Assembly: GCA_963763205.1 (NCBI GenBank)
Contig: CAVXNQ010000021.1
Span: 62,001-126,000, forward strand
Reading direction: 5' to 3'
From: DDH964 sp963763205
GTDB taxonomy: Bacteria > Desulfobacterota > Desulfuromonadia > Desulfuromonadales > DDH964
Length of the DNA stretch: 64,000 nt
Part shown: one piece after another, positions 25,110 through 37,886 of the stretch
Layout of the letters: each line of letters opens with the position of its first letter
Numbering within the stretch: position 1 is the first letter of the stretch
Made by a program: the position numbers and the translations under genes
The notes under the pieces: model-generated
Seen by the model: the letters and a program-made list of their open reading frames with translations, nothing else
Databases searched by the model: none
Told to the model about the DNA's origin: nothing

Positions 25110-27116
25110 ATGAGGGAGAAAAGGATGGCAGGAGGCGTTCAACGCAGTTGGAAATATGCATTTTACGGGGTCTGCCTGGGATTTTCTGCACCCGGCGGGT
25201 GGATCCTGCTGCGCCTGTTGCTGTTCAGGGATCCTTCCCTGGGCCTTTTCGATCAGGTATTCGACAATATTTTCCACTCCATGGAGAGCCTCACCCTCTA
25301 CTGTTACATGGGCATGGGCACGGCCGTGGTTCTGGGATTGTTCGGGTACCTGATCGGCAACGCCTCGCAGCAGATCCTTGAGCGCGCCGCGCGGCTCGAC
25401 GAACTCAACCGCGCGGTGGCCAGCCAGAAAGAGGACTTCGAGCGTCGCTTCCGCGACCTCAACAATGGTGTCAAGAACTTTCACGCCATCAACAACCACA
25501 TCCAGAAGACCGCTGATCCCCGCGAGGTCATGGATCTTGCCGCCGATGGCCTGCACGATATCCTCGGTTATGACCGGGTGAACATCCTGATGGTCAGCAA
25601 GGACCGCAAAAACCTCGAGTTCACGGCCAGCCGCGGCAGCGGGAACAACAACGTCAGCGGCCTCACCATCCCTCTCGACGACCGCGGCGGAGCGCTCTAT
25701 CTTGCCGTGCGTGACAAACACCTGCTGCTCATCGAGGACATTACCCGCTACCCCGAAGAGTTCCATCTCAAGGCGCCCTGCGACCGCATCACCCAACTGC
25801 GTTCGCGCAGCTTCATCCTCTGCCCGATCATCGTCCGCGACGAAGTGGTGGGGCTGTTCGGCGTCGACAACAAGATCAGGCGCAAAGGCCTCGACGACAC
25901 CGATGTCGATACCGTCAAGCTCTTCGCCGACCAGGTCTCCGCGACCCTGAACAAGCTCGAACTGCTCGATGCGGTGGAAACCTTGACCCTGGAGCTGGAA
26001 AAGACCTTTGCCGAGCTGCTGAGCTACCGGGAAGAACACGGGCGCAGCGATGAATCTCTCTACCGGGCGACGGCGGCGACCGGCGAATCGATCGCGGATA
26101 TCGTCCACGCCGCGGATGTGGTCCGGCATGCCGTGGATACCACCCGCTCCTCGGCGAGTGAAATCTCGGTCTCGATCGAGCAGGTCAGCCAGAACCTCAA
26201 CCAGCTCAGCGACTTCGTGGACCGCTCGATCTCGGCGATGACCGAGATCGGTTCCACCATCAAGTCCGTGGAGGAGACCGGGGCCCGCTCTCACTCCATG
26301 TCGGAAACCGTGCGCCGCCAGGCCGAGGGAGGGACGGAAGGGGTTGGCGAAACCCTGAAGGGGCTGCTCGGCATCGCCAACTCCGTCGAGGACGCTGTCG
26401 CTGTGATCGACCGGCTCTCCGAAAAGAGTGAGGAGATCGGCGCCATCACCGGGGTGATCACCGAGATCACCCAGAAGACCAACCTGCTCGCCCTCAACGC
26501 CGCGATCATCGCAGCTCAGGCCGGGGAGAACGGACGCTCCTTCGCGGTGGTCGCCGAGGAAGTGCGCAGTCTCTCCCAGGAAGCCGCCAGCTCGACCGGC
26601 GCGATCACCCGCATCATCGAGGAGATCCAGTCCTTCACCCGCGAGACCGTCGACCACATCGGCCAGACCCGCAACCTGGTCACCCAGGGAATCGACAAGG
26701 GGCATGCCCTGGAGACCTCCCTGCAGCAGATCCTGCACTCCTCCGATCAGGCGATGCTCATGGCCCACGACATCCGCAAGGCGACCCGTGAGGTGGCCCG
26801 GGCGGTCGAATCGGTCAGCCACTCCATCGAGGACCTGGGCGAGATGTCCACGCAGGTTTCTGTCGCCTCCCGCGAGCAGGCCCATGGGACGCGCAGCATC
26901 GTGCAGTCGATCGAGGAAATCGTGAACATGGCCGACAACATGGCCGCCGCGACCGGTAAACAGCAGCAGTATACCCGCGACATCGAGGCGGCAGCGAAGG
27001 TGGTGACCGGCATGGTCGGACGAATTTTTCAGGCCATGGAAGAGCGTCAGGCCGGAAGCCGCGAGGTGCTCGAACGCCTGGAGCGGCTCAAAGAAGGCGA
27101 GCGCGCAGCGAGTTGA
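25110..27116 (+). CDS. Methyl-accepting chemotaxis protein with GAF domain
   Basis: A 668-residue membrane-bound chemoreceptor. It has two hydrophobic helices (about residues 12-32 and 62-82) close together with no large periplasmic domain. A cytosolic GAF sensor follows (about residues 125-290), then a long coiled coil and the signalling tip TNLLALNAAIIAAQAGENGRS. The tip is recognisable but differs from the consensus EAARAGE...GRGFAVVADEVR. No HAMP domain is evident. GGGGGAGG precedes ATG 25110. It probably senses an intracellular signal through GAF and acts on a CheA complex encoded elsewhere. Confidence 0.9.
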   Translation: MREKRMAGGVQRSWKYAFYGVCLGFSAPGGWILLRLLLFRDPSLGLFDQVFDNIFHSMESLTLYCYMGMGTAVVLGLFGYLIGNASQQILERAARLDELNRAVASQKEDFERRFRDLNNGVKNFHAINNHIQKTADPREVMDLAADGLHDILGYDRVNILMVSKDRKNLEFTASRGSGNNNVSGLTIPLDDRGGALYLAVRDKHLLLIEDITRYPEEFHLKAPCDRITQLRSRSFILCPIIVRDEVVGLFGVDNKIRRKGLDDTDVDTVKLFADQVSATLNKLELLDAVETLTLELEKTFAELLSYREEHGRSDESLYRATAATGESIADIVHAADVVRHAVDTTRSSASEISVSIEQVSQNLNQLSDFVDRSISAMTEIGSTIKSVEETGARSHSMSETVRRQAEGGTEGVGETLKGLLGIANSVEDAVAVIDRLSEKSEEIGAITGVITEITQKTNLLALNAAIIAAQAGENGRSFAVVAEEVRSLSQEAASSTGAITRIIEEIQSFTRETVDHIGQTRNLVTQGIDKGHALETSLQQILHSSDQAMLMAHDIRKATREVARAVESVSHSIEDLGEMSTQVSVASREQAHGTRSIVQSIEEIVNMADNMAAATGKQQQYTRDIEAAAKVVTGMVGRIFQAMEERQAGSREVLERLERLKEGERAAS

Positions 27117-27169
27117 GGCGCGCGGCGCCGCGGGCGGTGCCGGGACAGAGGGATGGAGGCGAAGCAGCA

Positions 27170-27209
27170 GAGCCGTCCGACCGGAGATCATCCGGCGGAC
27201 GGCTCTTTT
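27170..27209 (+). terminator. Terminator of the chemoreceptor gene
   Basis: GAGCCGTCCG pairs with CGGACGGCTC (10 bp, with further ACCGG/CCGG pairing inside), followed by TTTT. Confidence 0.82.
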
Positions 27210-27235
27210 CATTGGCGGGGTGCGGCCTGGAGGAA

Positions 27236-27649
27236 TTATGCCGGGGCCTCGGGAAGTTGCCGGTAAACTGAATCAATGACCTCACGCATTTTCGCGGGCT
27301 TGGTAATGAAATCATTGAAACCCGAAGCCAGAAATTTCTGGCGCTTTTCCTGGCCGGGAAGGGCACTGAAGGCAATGATCGGCGTGCGTTTACGGCCGAG
27401 CAAGCGCTCCATCTCCCGGATCCTGCCGGTGACCTCAATGCCGTCCATATCGGGCAATCGCACATCCATGAGAATCACATCGAAATCACCCCGGATCCAC
27501 GCCTCGATGGCGCTGCCGCCATCGCCGACGGTCGTCGGCTGCCAGTGATCCTCCTTGCCGAGGACAACCTTCAACAAGGCCTGGGTGGCAGGGTCATCTT
27601 CCACCACCAGGATTTGCGGATGCGGGCAGTCTCGAGGTTCAGCGGTCAT
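27236..27649 (-). CDS. Stand-alone receiver-domain protein
   Basis: A 137-residue CheY-like receiver with no output domain. The acidic pair (VVEDD), the phospho-acceptor aspartate in VILMDVRLPDMDG, the Ser/Thr position in AFSAL and the lysine in FITKPAK are all present. It probably relays phosphate to or from a histidine kinase encoded outside the window. It is convergent with the chemoreceptor, so it need not belong to chemotaxis. Confidence 0.92.
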   Translation of the reverse strand: MTAEPRDCPHPQILVVEDDPATQALLKVVLGKEDHWQPTTVGDGGSAIEAWIRGDFDVILMDVRLPDMDGIEVTGRIREMERLLGRKRTPIIAFSALPGQEKRQKFLASGFNDFITKPAKMREVIDSVYRQLPEAPA

Positions 27650-28147
27650 GTTCCCCCCCGTTGGGGAATAGGAATAGGTATGCTTCGATTAATACCAATA
27701 ACCGGAAAAGATCAAGGTTTTCGAGGGGGTGGAGCTGCTTTCGGGGGGAGCGCCGGCCCGGACGTGCCGGCGGGCTTCATTTCTGGACGGGAACGACGGA
27801 AGCGGATCGGAGCTGAGCGATGAACTGCGCTGCCCTGAACGAGCCGGTAGCGTCCGGCGAATCCAGGGAGGCCTCCCGGCCCGGCTGCAAATCCCGCCGG
27901 GGCCAGAGTGCTACGCGCCCACTCCCGCCGTTCATTGGGGAACGTTTTGGCACCGAGAAGGACGGCTCGCACGAATCCGCCTGAAGTCTTTAGCGGTAAT
28001 CCGAATTGAATCGGAAATGATCAGAAGTTATCCGCGCGCAACGCCTTCGACCGGCCCGCTGCATTTCCTGCGTCCCGGAACGAAGGACGCCAACGGGCGC
28101 GAGGCGCTTGCGGCAGGAACGGGCTGAGTGGATCGGGCAGGGAAATG
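27650..28147. other. Intergenic region with no gene
   Basis: About 500 bases between two minus-strand genes. The only structure seen is the helically phased heptamer repeat at 27999-28040. No plausible coding reading was found. Confidence 0.55.
27999..28040. repeat. Phased ATCNGAA heptamer repeat, single copy (site A)
   Basis: Four heptamers ATCCGAA, ATCGGAA, ATCAGAA and ATCCGCG begin at 27999, 28010, 28020 and 28030, so the spacings are 11, 10 and 10 bases, one DNA helical turn each. The unit ends in a CGCGCGCAACG box. An inverted pair with identical spacing occurs at 46969-47065. Confidence 0.7.
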
Positions 28148-29089
28148 TCAGGCGGCGGGTTCGTCCCCCTCGTCGAGGCGGGTCTTGTCGACGGGGCAGG
28201 CCTGGCGGCCGGGGCAGTGGGGTTCGCGGCAGGGTTCGATGTGGATGGTGACGTCGGCGCCGCGGATGTCGGCTTCGATGCGCTTTTCCAGGTGATCGGC
28301 GATGGCGTGGGCCTCCTCCACCGAGAGGTGCTTGCAGACGGTGAGGTGGAAATCCATGATCTTCTGCGATCCGGCCCGCCGGGTGCGCAGGTTGTGGTAG
28401 CCGGTGATGTCGTCCTGGTGGGCGCGGATCAGGCGCTCGACCTCGCCGCGAACCACTGCCGGCAGTTCCTCGTCGAGGACGTCGCGCAGGCCGCTGCGGA
28501 CCAGGCGCAGGGCCTCGAAGAGGATGTAGCAGGCGATCAGGATCGACAGCACGGCATCGAGCCAGGGAACCCGGACGAAGCGGATGATCACCAGCCCCAC
28601 CGCCAGGCCGAGGTTGGTGTAGACGTCCATCGCGAAGTGCAGGGAGTCGGCTTGCAGCGCCGAGGATTCGGTGGCGCGGGCGACGCGGCGCAGGTAGCGG
28701 CTGATCAGCAGCGAGACCACGGTGCTCACCACCAGCACGCCGATGCCGCTGTCGATACGGGTAAGGATGACCTTGTGGCGCAACCGGGAGATCGATTCGG
28801 CAATGATCCAGATGCCGGAGCCGGCGATCACCAGTGACTGGATCATTGTTGCCAGGGTTTCGTACTTGCCGTGGCCGAAAGGATGGCTCCGGTCGGCGGG
28901 CTGCTCGGCCTGGCGGATGGCGAAGAAGTTCACCCCGGACATGAGGATGTCGAGCAGCGAGTCGATGGCCGAGGAGAGAACTGCCATCGAACCGGTGAGG
29001 ATGCCGGTCGCCAGCTTGATGATGGCCAGGCCGGTGGCGGTGAGAATCGAGAGGCTGGCGGCGCGGATCTTGGCGGAGGGTGGCGCCAT
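28148..29089 (-). CDS. Cation diffusion facilitator (FieF/CDF family)
   Basis: A 313-residue inner-membrane metal/proton antiporter with six predicted helices and a cytosolic C-terminal domain. The metal site is visible as AIDSLLD (DxxxD, helix 2) and DSLHFAMD (HxxxD, helix 5), the arrangement of E. coli FieF, so Zn, Fe or Cd efflux is likely. The loop HPFGHGKYE is typical. The extreme C-terminus carries an extra CREPHCPGRQACP cysteine cluster that could bind metal. The gene lies 33 bases after the preceding minus-strand gene. Confidence 0.93.
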   Translation of the reverse strand: MAPPSAKIRAASLSILTATGLAIIKLATGILTGSMAVLSSAIDSLLDILMSGVNFFAIRQAEQPADRSHPFGHGKYETLATMIQSLVIAGSGIWIIAESISRLRHKVILTRIDSGIGVLVVSTVVSLLISRYLRRVARATESSALQADSLHFAMDVYTNLGLAVGLVIIRFVRVPWLDAVLSILIACYILFEALRLVRSGLRDVLDEELPAVVRGEVERLIRAHQDDITGYHNLRTRRAGSQKIMDFHLTVCKHLSVEEAHAIADHLEKRIEADIRGADVTIHIEPCREPHCPGRQACPVDKTRLDEGDEPAA

Positions 29090-29122
29090 GGCTGTGGCTC
29101 CGGTTGAGAGTCGGTCGAAAAA

Positions 29123-29642
29123 TCAGTCGCCGAACGGGCAGTCCTGGTCCCAGCGGTCGAAGCCGTCCCCCTCGATGGCCCAGAAGGCCTCAATGCGGGC
29201 GTTGAAGTATTCGCTGTCGGCGGCCTGTTCGCCGACCGCGGCGGCGAGGGCGGGGGGAACCAGGCCGTGCTCGGCGAGGTAGTGGTAGAAAATCGTAACG
29301 CCTTCGAGAATGGCGAGAAGTTCCGGCAGATTCGGTTCCAGGTTGCGGACGATATACCAGTTGCCGGCGAACTGGCGCACCCGCTTCGGTTGCAGCCGGT
29401 AGATGTTCTCGCGGCGCTCGCCGATGACGAATTCGCGCAGGAAGTAGTCGGCGCCGTGGGCCAGAGCCCCGGCCGCGGCGGGGGCGAACTGTTCCCCGGT
29501 GGTCAGGTCTGCGGCGAAGCGGCGCAGCAGTTCGTGGCAGAGCCGGTCGGCACGAATCTCATCCGCGAGAGGAGGCGATGGCAAAGGCCGCTTCCGGAAA
29601 GGCGGCGGCCAGCGGCAGTTGAAGGCGGGCGGTTTGGGTCAT
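29123..29642 (-). CDS. Conserved hypothetical protein, probable one-base insertion
   Basis: No family recognised. ATG 29642 with AAGGAG 8 bases upstream gives MTQTARLQLPLAAAFPEAAFA. One base near 29570-29582 must be skipped to continue as SPPLADEIRADRLCHELL and the remaining 150 residues. The repaired protein has about 172 residues, is soluble and acidic towards the C-terminus (ending DQDCPFGD). Without repair the only start is a TTG at 29584 with no ribosome site. It precedes the CDF gene and is divergent from mutS. Confidence 0.6.
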
Positions 29643-29821
29643 GCACGGGCTCCTTGGCTGGGGCCTTTCTTATCACCCCGCGCTGCCCCCGTCAAGGCCT
29701 AAACCATTGCCCATCGCCCCTCTCCGGCCCGGGCTTTCCCTGTTTACAGAGCGGCACCCGGTTTGGTAACATAACGCCCATTTCGGACCGGCTTCTTCCG
29801 GCTCCTGCCAAGGATTGCAGT

Positions 29822-32447
<2,626 letters not shown>

Positions 32448-32450
32448 CGG

Positions 32451-34172
32451 ATGCGCTATCTGCGACTGCTCCCGATCCTGCTGCTGCTCTTCGCGAGTGC
32501 CGTCCCCGCCGCGGCTGCGCGCAGCGCCGCCGCAGCCTACGCCAGCGCCCGGCAGGACTACCAGCGACTGCAGGAGTCGCCGAAAAAGCAGCGCTATCGC
32601 GACCAATGGCAGCGGGTCATCGACGGCTTGCTGGCCGTTCCCGAGCACTACCCCGGGGCACCGGAAGGGGCTCGGGCCCTCTACCTGGCAGGGAAGGCCG
32701 GCCACGGCCTCTACCAGGTCTCGCGGCTGGCCGGCGATGCCCGGCTGGCCGTCGGCTTTTTCCTGCGGGTAGCGGCCGAGTACCCACGGAGTTCCCTCGC
32801 CGACGATGCCCTGCTGCTGGCCGGGGATATCGACCGGCAAGAGCTCGGTGAGTCGGGTGCGGCCCGCGATCTCTACCGGCAGCTCGGAGAACGCTACCCC
32901 GCCGGGGACATGGCCGCGGCTGCCCGCCGGCGCTGCCAGGAGCTGGGCGGCTGTCCGCCCCCGCCAACCGTCCCAGCGGCGGACATTGCCCCCGTTCCGG
33001 CGCCGGCCGCAGGGGAAACCGCCCAGCTGACCGGAGTGCGGTTCTGGTCCAACCCCGGCTATACCCGGGTGGTCCTGGAACTCTCCGCGCCGGTCCGGTT
33101 CGTCTCCAACCTGCTGCCCGGCAATCCGGCGCAGGGGATCAATCCCCGCCTTTACCTCGATCTGGCGCAGACCGCGCCCGTCGCCGGCCTGGCCGACACG
33201 ACCAGTGTCGATGACGGCCTGCTCAAACAGATCCGCAACGGCCGCCCGGACCAGGACCGTACCCGGGTGGTCCTCGACCTGGTCAGCTCCCGGGATTACA
33301 AGGTCTTCCCCCTGAACGATCCGTTCCGCATCGTCATCGACGTCAGGGGCGACGGCTCGCCGGTCCTCAAGGAGGATGCCCCGGCCCTCGCTACCCTGCC
33401 GGCCAAGGACGGCATATCAAAAATCCTGGAGAATGCCCCGGTGGAGCGCCCGGTTAAGCTGCACATCCCGAAAAAGACCGGCGGAAAGCTGTTGCGCATC
33501 GTCGTTGACGCCGGCCACGGCGGTAAGGACCCCGGAGCGATCGGCCCCGGCGGTGCGCTGGAAAAGGACGTGACCCTGGCGATGGCCAAGGCCCTCGCCC
33601 CGCGCCTCGAAAAGGAACTCGGCTGCGAGGTGATCATGACCCGCGACGACGACACGTTCATCCCCCTCGAGGAGCGGACCGCCATCGCCAACAAGGTCGA
33701 CGCCGACCTGTTCATCTCCCTGCATGCCAATGCCAGTCCCAAAGGAAACGCCTACGGGGTGGAGACCTACTACCTGAACTTCTCCAAGAACGACCAGGCG
33801 GTGGAAGTCGCCGCCCGCGAGAACGGGACCTCCCTCAAGCAGGTCGGCGACCTGGAGCTGATTCTGTTCGATCTGATGGCCAACGCCAAGATCAACGAAT
33901 CGAGCCGGCTGGCGGCGGAGATCCAGCGTTCGCTGGTCCAGCATCTCGATCGCCACTACCGCTCGGTTCGCGACCTGGGTGTCCGCCAGGGCCCCTTTTA
34001 CGTCCTGCTGGGCGCCACCATGCCCTCGGTACTGGTGGAGACGGCCTTCATCAGCAACCCCCGCGAAGAAGCCCGGCTTCAAGATCCGGACTTCCGCGCC
34101 CGCGCCGCCGCCGCCATCGTGGCCGGCGTCCGCAGTTACGCCGTTTCCCTGAAGATGCTGGCCGCTCGATGA
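32451..34172 (+). CDS. N-acetylmuramoyl-L-alanine amidase (AmiC type with AMIN domain)
   Basis: Cleaves the amide between muramic acid and the peptide stem of peptidoglycan in the periplasm, usually to separate daughter cells. 573 residues: signal peptide 1-22; a TPR-like helical region about 30-170; an AMIN domain about 195-300 that targets septal wall; and an Amidase_3 catalytic domain from about 345. Zinc ligands are visible in VDAGHGGKDPGA, the glutamate in ALEKDV, FISLHANA, and the catalytic glutamate in LVETAFISN. It overlaps glnD by four bases. Confidence 0.94.
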   Translation: MRYLRLLPILLLLFASAVPAAAARSAAAAYASARQDYQRLQESPKKQRYRDQWQRVIDGLLAVPEHYPGAPEGARALYLAGKAGHGLYQVSRLAGDARLAVGFFLRVAAEYPRSSLADDALLLAGDIDRQELGESGAARDLYRQLGERYPAGDMAAAARRRCQELGGCPPPPTVPAADIAPVPAPAAGETAQLTGVRFWSNPGYTRVVLELSAPVRFVSNLLPGNPAQGINPRLYLDLAQTAPVAGLADTTSVDDGLLKQIRNGRPDQDRTRVVLDLVSSRDYKVFPLNDPFRIVIDVRGDGSPVLKEDAPALATLPAKDGISKILENAPVERPVKLHIPKKTGGKLLRIVVDAGHGGKDPGAIGPGGALEKDVTLAMAKALAPRLEKELGCEVIMTRDDDTFIPLEERTAIANKVDADLFISLHANASPKGNAYGVETYYLNFSKNDQAVEVAARENGTSLKQVGDLELILFDLMANAKINESSRLAAEIQRSLVQHLDRHYRSVRDLGVRQGPFYVLLGATMPSVLVETAFISNPREEARLQDPDFRARAAAAIVAGVRSYAVSLKMLAAR

Positions 34173-36875
34173 AAGCCCGATCCCCCATGCAGACCGAAAA
34201 CTTCTTCTCCCGCGAGCTGCTCACCGATCCCGCCATCCCTTACGAAGAGCGCCGGGTCCGGCTGCTGGAAGGTTCCCGGCGTTTTCTCGAGCATCACCTC
34301 GACGAGATCCGCACCCGGCATCGCCGTGGCGAGAGCGGCCGCCGCATCGTCGGCAGCCTGACCTCTTTGGCCGATACCCTGATCCGCAATCTCTATCGGA
34401 GCGTCTCGGCCGATGTCCCCGAGTCGGGCATGGGCGCCTGCACCCTGATTGCGTTGGGCGGCTACGGCCGCGGCGAACTCAACCCGCACAGCGATATCGA
34501 CCTGATGTTCTACTACAGCGGCAAGGACCGTCCCTTTGCCGAGAAGATTTCGGAACGGATGCTCTACCTGCTCTGGGACCTGGGGCTGCGAGGTCGGCTA
34601 CAGCGTGCGTACCGAGAAGGACTGCCTGGAGATGGCCGACAAGGACATCACCGCACGCACCGCCCTGCTCGATTCCCGCTATCTGGTGGGGGACGAACCC
34701 CTCTACCAGGCCTACGAACGGACCGTCATGGAGGCGGTGCTGGGGCGCAGCAGCCAGGCCTTCATCAAGGAAAAACTCGAGGAAAACAGCCGTCGACTTC
34801 AGAAATACGGCTCTTCGGTCTTTCTCCTCGAGCCGAACATCAAGGAAGGCGAGGGTGGGCTACGCGACCTGCACACCGCGCTGTGGATCGCCCAGGTCAA
34901 GTTCAAGGCGCGTTCGCTGCGCGACCTGATCATCAAGGGGGTGCTGACCGAACGGGAAGGGGCGACCTTCGAGGCGGCTCTGGACTACCTGTGGAGGATC
35001 CGCAACGAGCTGCACTTTCTCTCGCCGCGCAAGAACGAGCAGATCAATTTCGATCAGCAGGAAAAGATCGCCGCCTTCTTCGGCTACCGGGACAACCGCA
35101 AGGCGCCGGCCGTCGAGCAGTTCATGCAGGACTACTATTCCCACGCCACCCAGGTCGAACATATGTCCTCGCTGCTGATCACCAAGGCGATCCAGCAGGA
35201 GGAGTCGGGCCTGGGCATTCTCGGCTACCTCAAGCGCCGCTCCGTCGCCGAGGGGTTCTACGTCCTGCGCGGCGAGCTGCGGGTGACCCGCGACGATCTT
35301 TTCGCGGAGAATCCGGCGGCGATGATGGAGGCCTTCTGCCTCGCCCAGCGCCACGACGTGAAGCTGGCGGTCCCCCTCAAGGGGCTGATCCGCGACAACC
35401 TGCACCGCATCAACGACCGCGTCCGCCGCAGCCGGCAGATGGCCGACGGGTTTCTCGAAATCCTGCGCCAGCCCAAGGGGCTCGGCCGGGTCCTGCGGGA
35501 CATGCACCACCTGCAGTTCCTCAATCGCTTCCTGCCCGAATTCGAGCGCATTTACTGCAAGGTCCAGCACGACGCCTACCATATCTACACCGTCGACATT
35601 CACACCCTCTTCGCCATGGAGGAGATCGCCAAGCTCTGGCTCGGTGAGTACCAGCAGAAGAAACCGCTTTTGACCCAGGTCGCGGGCGACATCGAGAAGA
35701 AGGAACTGCTGCTGTTGGCGGTGCTGCTCCACGATATCGGCAAGGGGGAGGGGAAGGACCACTCCAACAAGGGGGCGGATATGGTGCCGACCATCGCCCG
35801 CCGTCTCGGCCTGAACCGGGAGGACAGCCAGCGTCTCGAATTTCTGGTCCGCAACCACCTGCAGATGGCCCACATTTCCCAGCGCCGCGACATGCACGAC
35901 GACAAGCTGATTGTGCAGTTCGCCCGCTCGATGGAGATGAGTGAGAACCTCAAGATGCTTTTTCTGCTCACCTTCGCCGACATCAAGGCGGTTGGTCCCG
36001 ACGTCTGGTCGGAATGGAAGGGGCTGCTGTTGCAGGAACTTTACGAAAAGGCCTACGATGTTCTCGAACGCGGCAACTTCCGCCTCGAAAGGCGCTCGGA
36101 AAAACTGCGCAACCGCAAGCGCAAGGTGGTGGAACGCCTGGCCGACGAGTACGACGCCCGGCAGGTCAAGGAGTTGGTGGCGACCCTCGGCACCCGCTAC
36201 CTGATGTCCTACCATTCCCAGGAGATCGCCGAGCATCTGCGGGTGGTCCTCGGCCGCGGCGAGCGTACCGTCGCCCTCAAAATCGAGCAGGACACCGAGG
36301 CCGAATACACCCAGGTCACGATCAGCACCCTCGATATTCCCGGGCTCTTCTCCCGGATCACCGGGGTGATGGCCGCCAACGGCATCAACATCCTGGGCGC
36401 CCAGATTTTCACCACCGGCAACGGGGTGGCGCTGGACATCCTTCAGGTCCGCAGCTCCGGCGGCGAACGGATCACCGGTTCGGAGAAGTGGCGGCGGTTC
36501 GAGGACGACCTGACAGCGGTCATCGAGGGGCGGACGTGGGTCGACGACCTGGTGAAGAAACGCCACCGTCCCAGCTTCCTCCCGGAACGGCCGCGGCCGC
36601 GGCACCCCAACCGGGTGGAGATCGACAACGAGATTTCGGACGAATACACCGTCATCGACATCTACGCCCGCGACCAGGTCGGCCTCCTCTACCGGATCAC
36701 CCGCACCCTCAAGGAACTCGGCCTCTACATCGGTGTGTCGAAGATCTCCACCAAGGTCGACCAGGTCACCGACACCTTTTACGTCCAGGACATCTTCGGC
36801 CAGAAGGTGACGTTCGCCGACAAGCTCGAGGAGCTGCAGCGCAAGCTGCTCGAATGCCTGGATGAGGAAGTTTGA
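34169..36875 (+). CDS. glnD: PII uridylyltransferase/uridylyl-removing enzyme (one-base insertion)
   Basis: Nitrogen sensor that uridylylates PII proteins when glutamine is low and removes UMP when it is high. The nucleotidyltransferase motif GGYGRGELNPHSDIDL, the HD hydrolase motif LLHDIGKGEGKDHS and two C-terminal ACT domains (about residues 700-780 and 820-895) are in place. The frame changes at 34589 (GGGCTGCGAGG), where one C must be skipped to read LGLEVGYSVRTEKDC. The repaired length is 901 residues, as expected. Its start overlaps the amidase stop. Confidence 0.93.
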
Positions 36876-36976
36876 GGGGCGCGCAGCTCGTGGCGCGTGA
36901 AGCGTGGCGAGGGGGTGGACACCACTGACAAAGGACCAATGACCAATGACGGTTTAGCTTTTTGCTGCGGTCGGTT

Positions 36977-37864
36977 ATGAACGAATACCTCGATCTTTTT
37001 CTCAACTATCTGACAGTCGAGCGGGGGCTGGCGCGCAACACCCTGGAGGCCTACGGCCGCGACCTCGCCCGGTACCTCGACTTTCTCGACAAGGAGGGGA
37101 TCGCCGCGCCGGACGCCATCGGTCCGCCGACGGTGCTGCGCTTTCTGGCCCGGCTGCGCGATGCCGGCCTGGCGCCGCGCAGCCGGGCGCGGGCGCTGGT
37201 CGCCCTGCGCATGTTCCACAAGTTTCTGCTCAGCGAAGGATATGCAACCCGCAACCCCACCGCGCTGGTCGAGGCGCCGAAGAGCCTGGCGGCGCTCCCC
37301 CATACCCTCACGCCGACCGAGGTCGAACGGCTCCTCGCCGCCCCGCAGGGGGAGGCGCCCCTGGAGCTGCGCGACCGGGCGATGCTGGAAGTCCTCTATG
37401 CCACCGGGCTGCGCGTCTCGGAACTGGTCGGCCTCAAGCAGGCCGATCTGCAGCTCGACGTCGGTTACCTGACCGCCTTCGGCAAGCGCAGCAAGCAGCG
37501 CATCGTCCCCCTGGGGGAGGTGGCCATCGCCGAACTGGGGCGCTACCTGCGCTACGGCCGGCCCCAGCTCGACAAGGGAACGGCCGGGCCGCTGCTCTTT
37601 CTCAACCGCCTCGGGCGGGGGTTGACACGTCAGGGGTTCTGGAAGATCATTAAGCGCCGCACCCGCCAGGCCGGGATCGGCAAGCGCATCACCCCGCACA
37701 CCCTGCGCCACTCCTTTGCGACCCATCTGCTGGAGAACGGCGCTGATCTGCGGGCCGTGCAGAGCATGCTCGGTCACGCGGACATCTCGACCACCCAGAT
37801 ATATACCCACGTGACCCGCGAACGCCTGCGCCGCCTCCACGAGCAGCACCACCCGCGGGGCTGA
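36977..37864 (+). CDS. xerD: Tyrosine recombinase XerC/XerD
   Basis: A 295-residue site-specific recombinase that resolves chromosome dimers at dif. It has an N-terminal SAM-like DNA-binding domain (residues 1-85) and a catalytic domain with arginine in ATGLRVSELVGL, the HTLRHSFATHLL box, the LGHADISTTQ histidine and the IYTHV tyrosine. The length and sequence are those of a housekeeping Xer, not of a phage integrase. D rather than C is inferred from similarity only. No strong ribosome site precedes ATG 36977; the spacer after glnD contains a short GACCAAT tandem. Confidence 0.88.
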   Translation: MNEYLDLFLNYLTVERGLARNTLEAYGRDLARYLDFLDKEGIAAPDAIGPPTVLRFLARLRDAGLAPRSRARALVALRMFHKFLLSEGYATRNPTALVEAPKSLAALPHTLTPTEVERLLAAPQGEAPLELRDRAMLEVLYATGLRVSELVGLKQADLQLDVGYLTAFGKRSKQRIVPLGEVAIAELGRYLRYGRPQLDKGTAGPLLFLNRLGRGLTRQGFWKIIKRRTRQAGIGKRITPHTLRHSFATHLLENGADLRAVQSMLGHADISTTQIYTHVTRERLRRLHEQHHPRG

Positions 37865-37886
37865 CCCGGGACCAAGAGGAGTTTTG

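Noticed and set aside
36931..36955. GACCAAT tandem heptamers before xerD
   Set aside because: Only about two and a half copies, with no further structure; too little to call a functional repeat.
36977..37864. Phage or island integrase
   Set aside because: Length, motifs and position within a conserved housekeeping cluster fit a chromosomal XerC/XerD recombinase.
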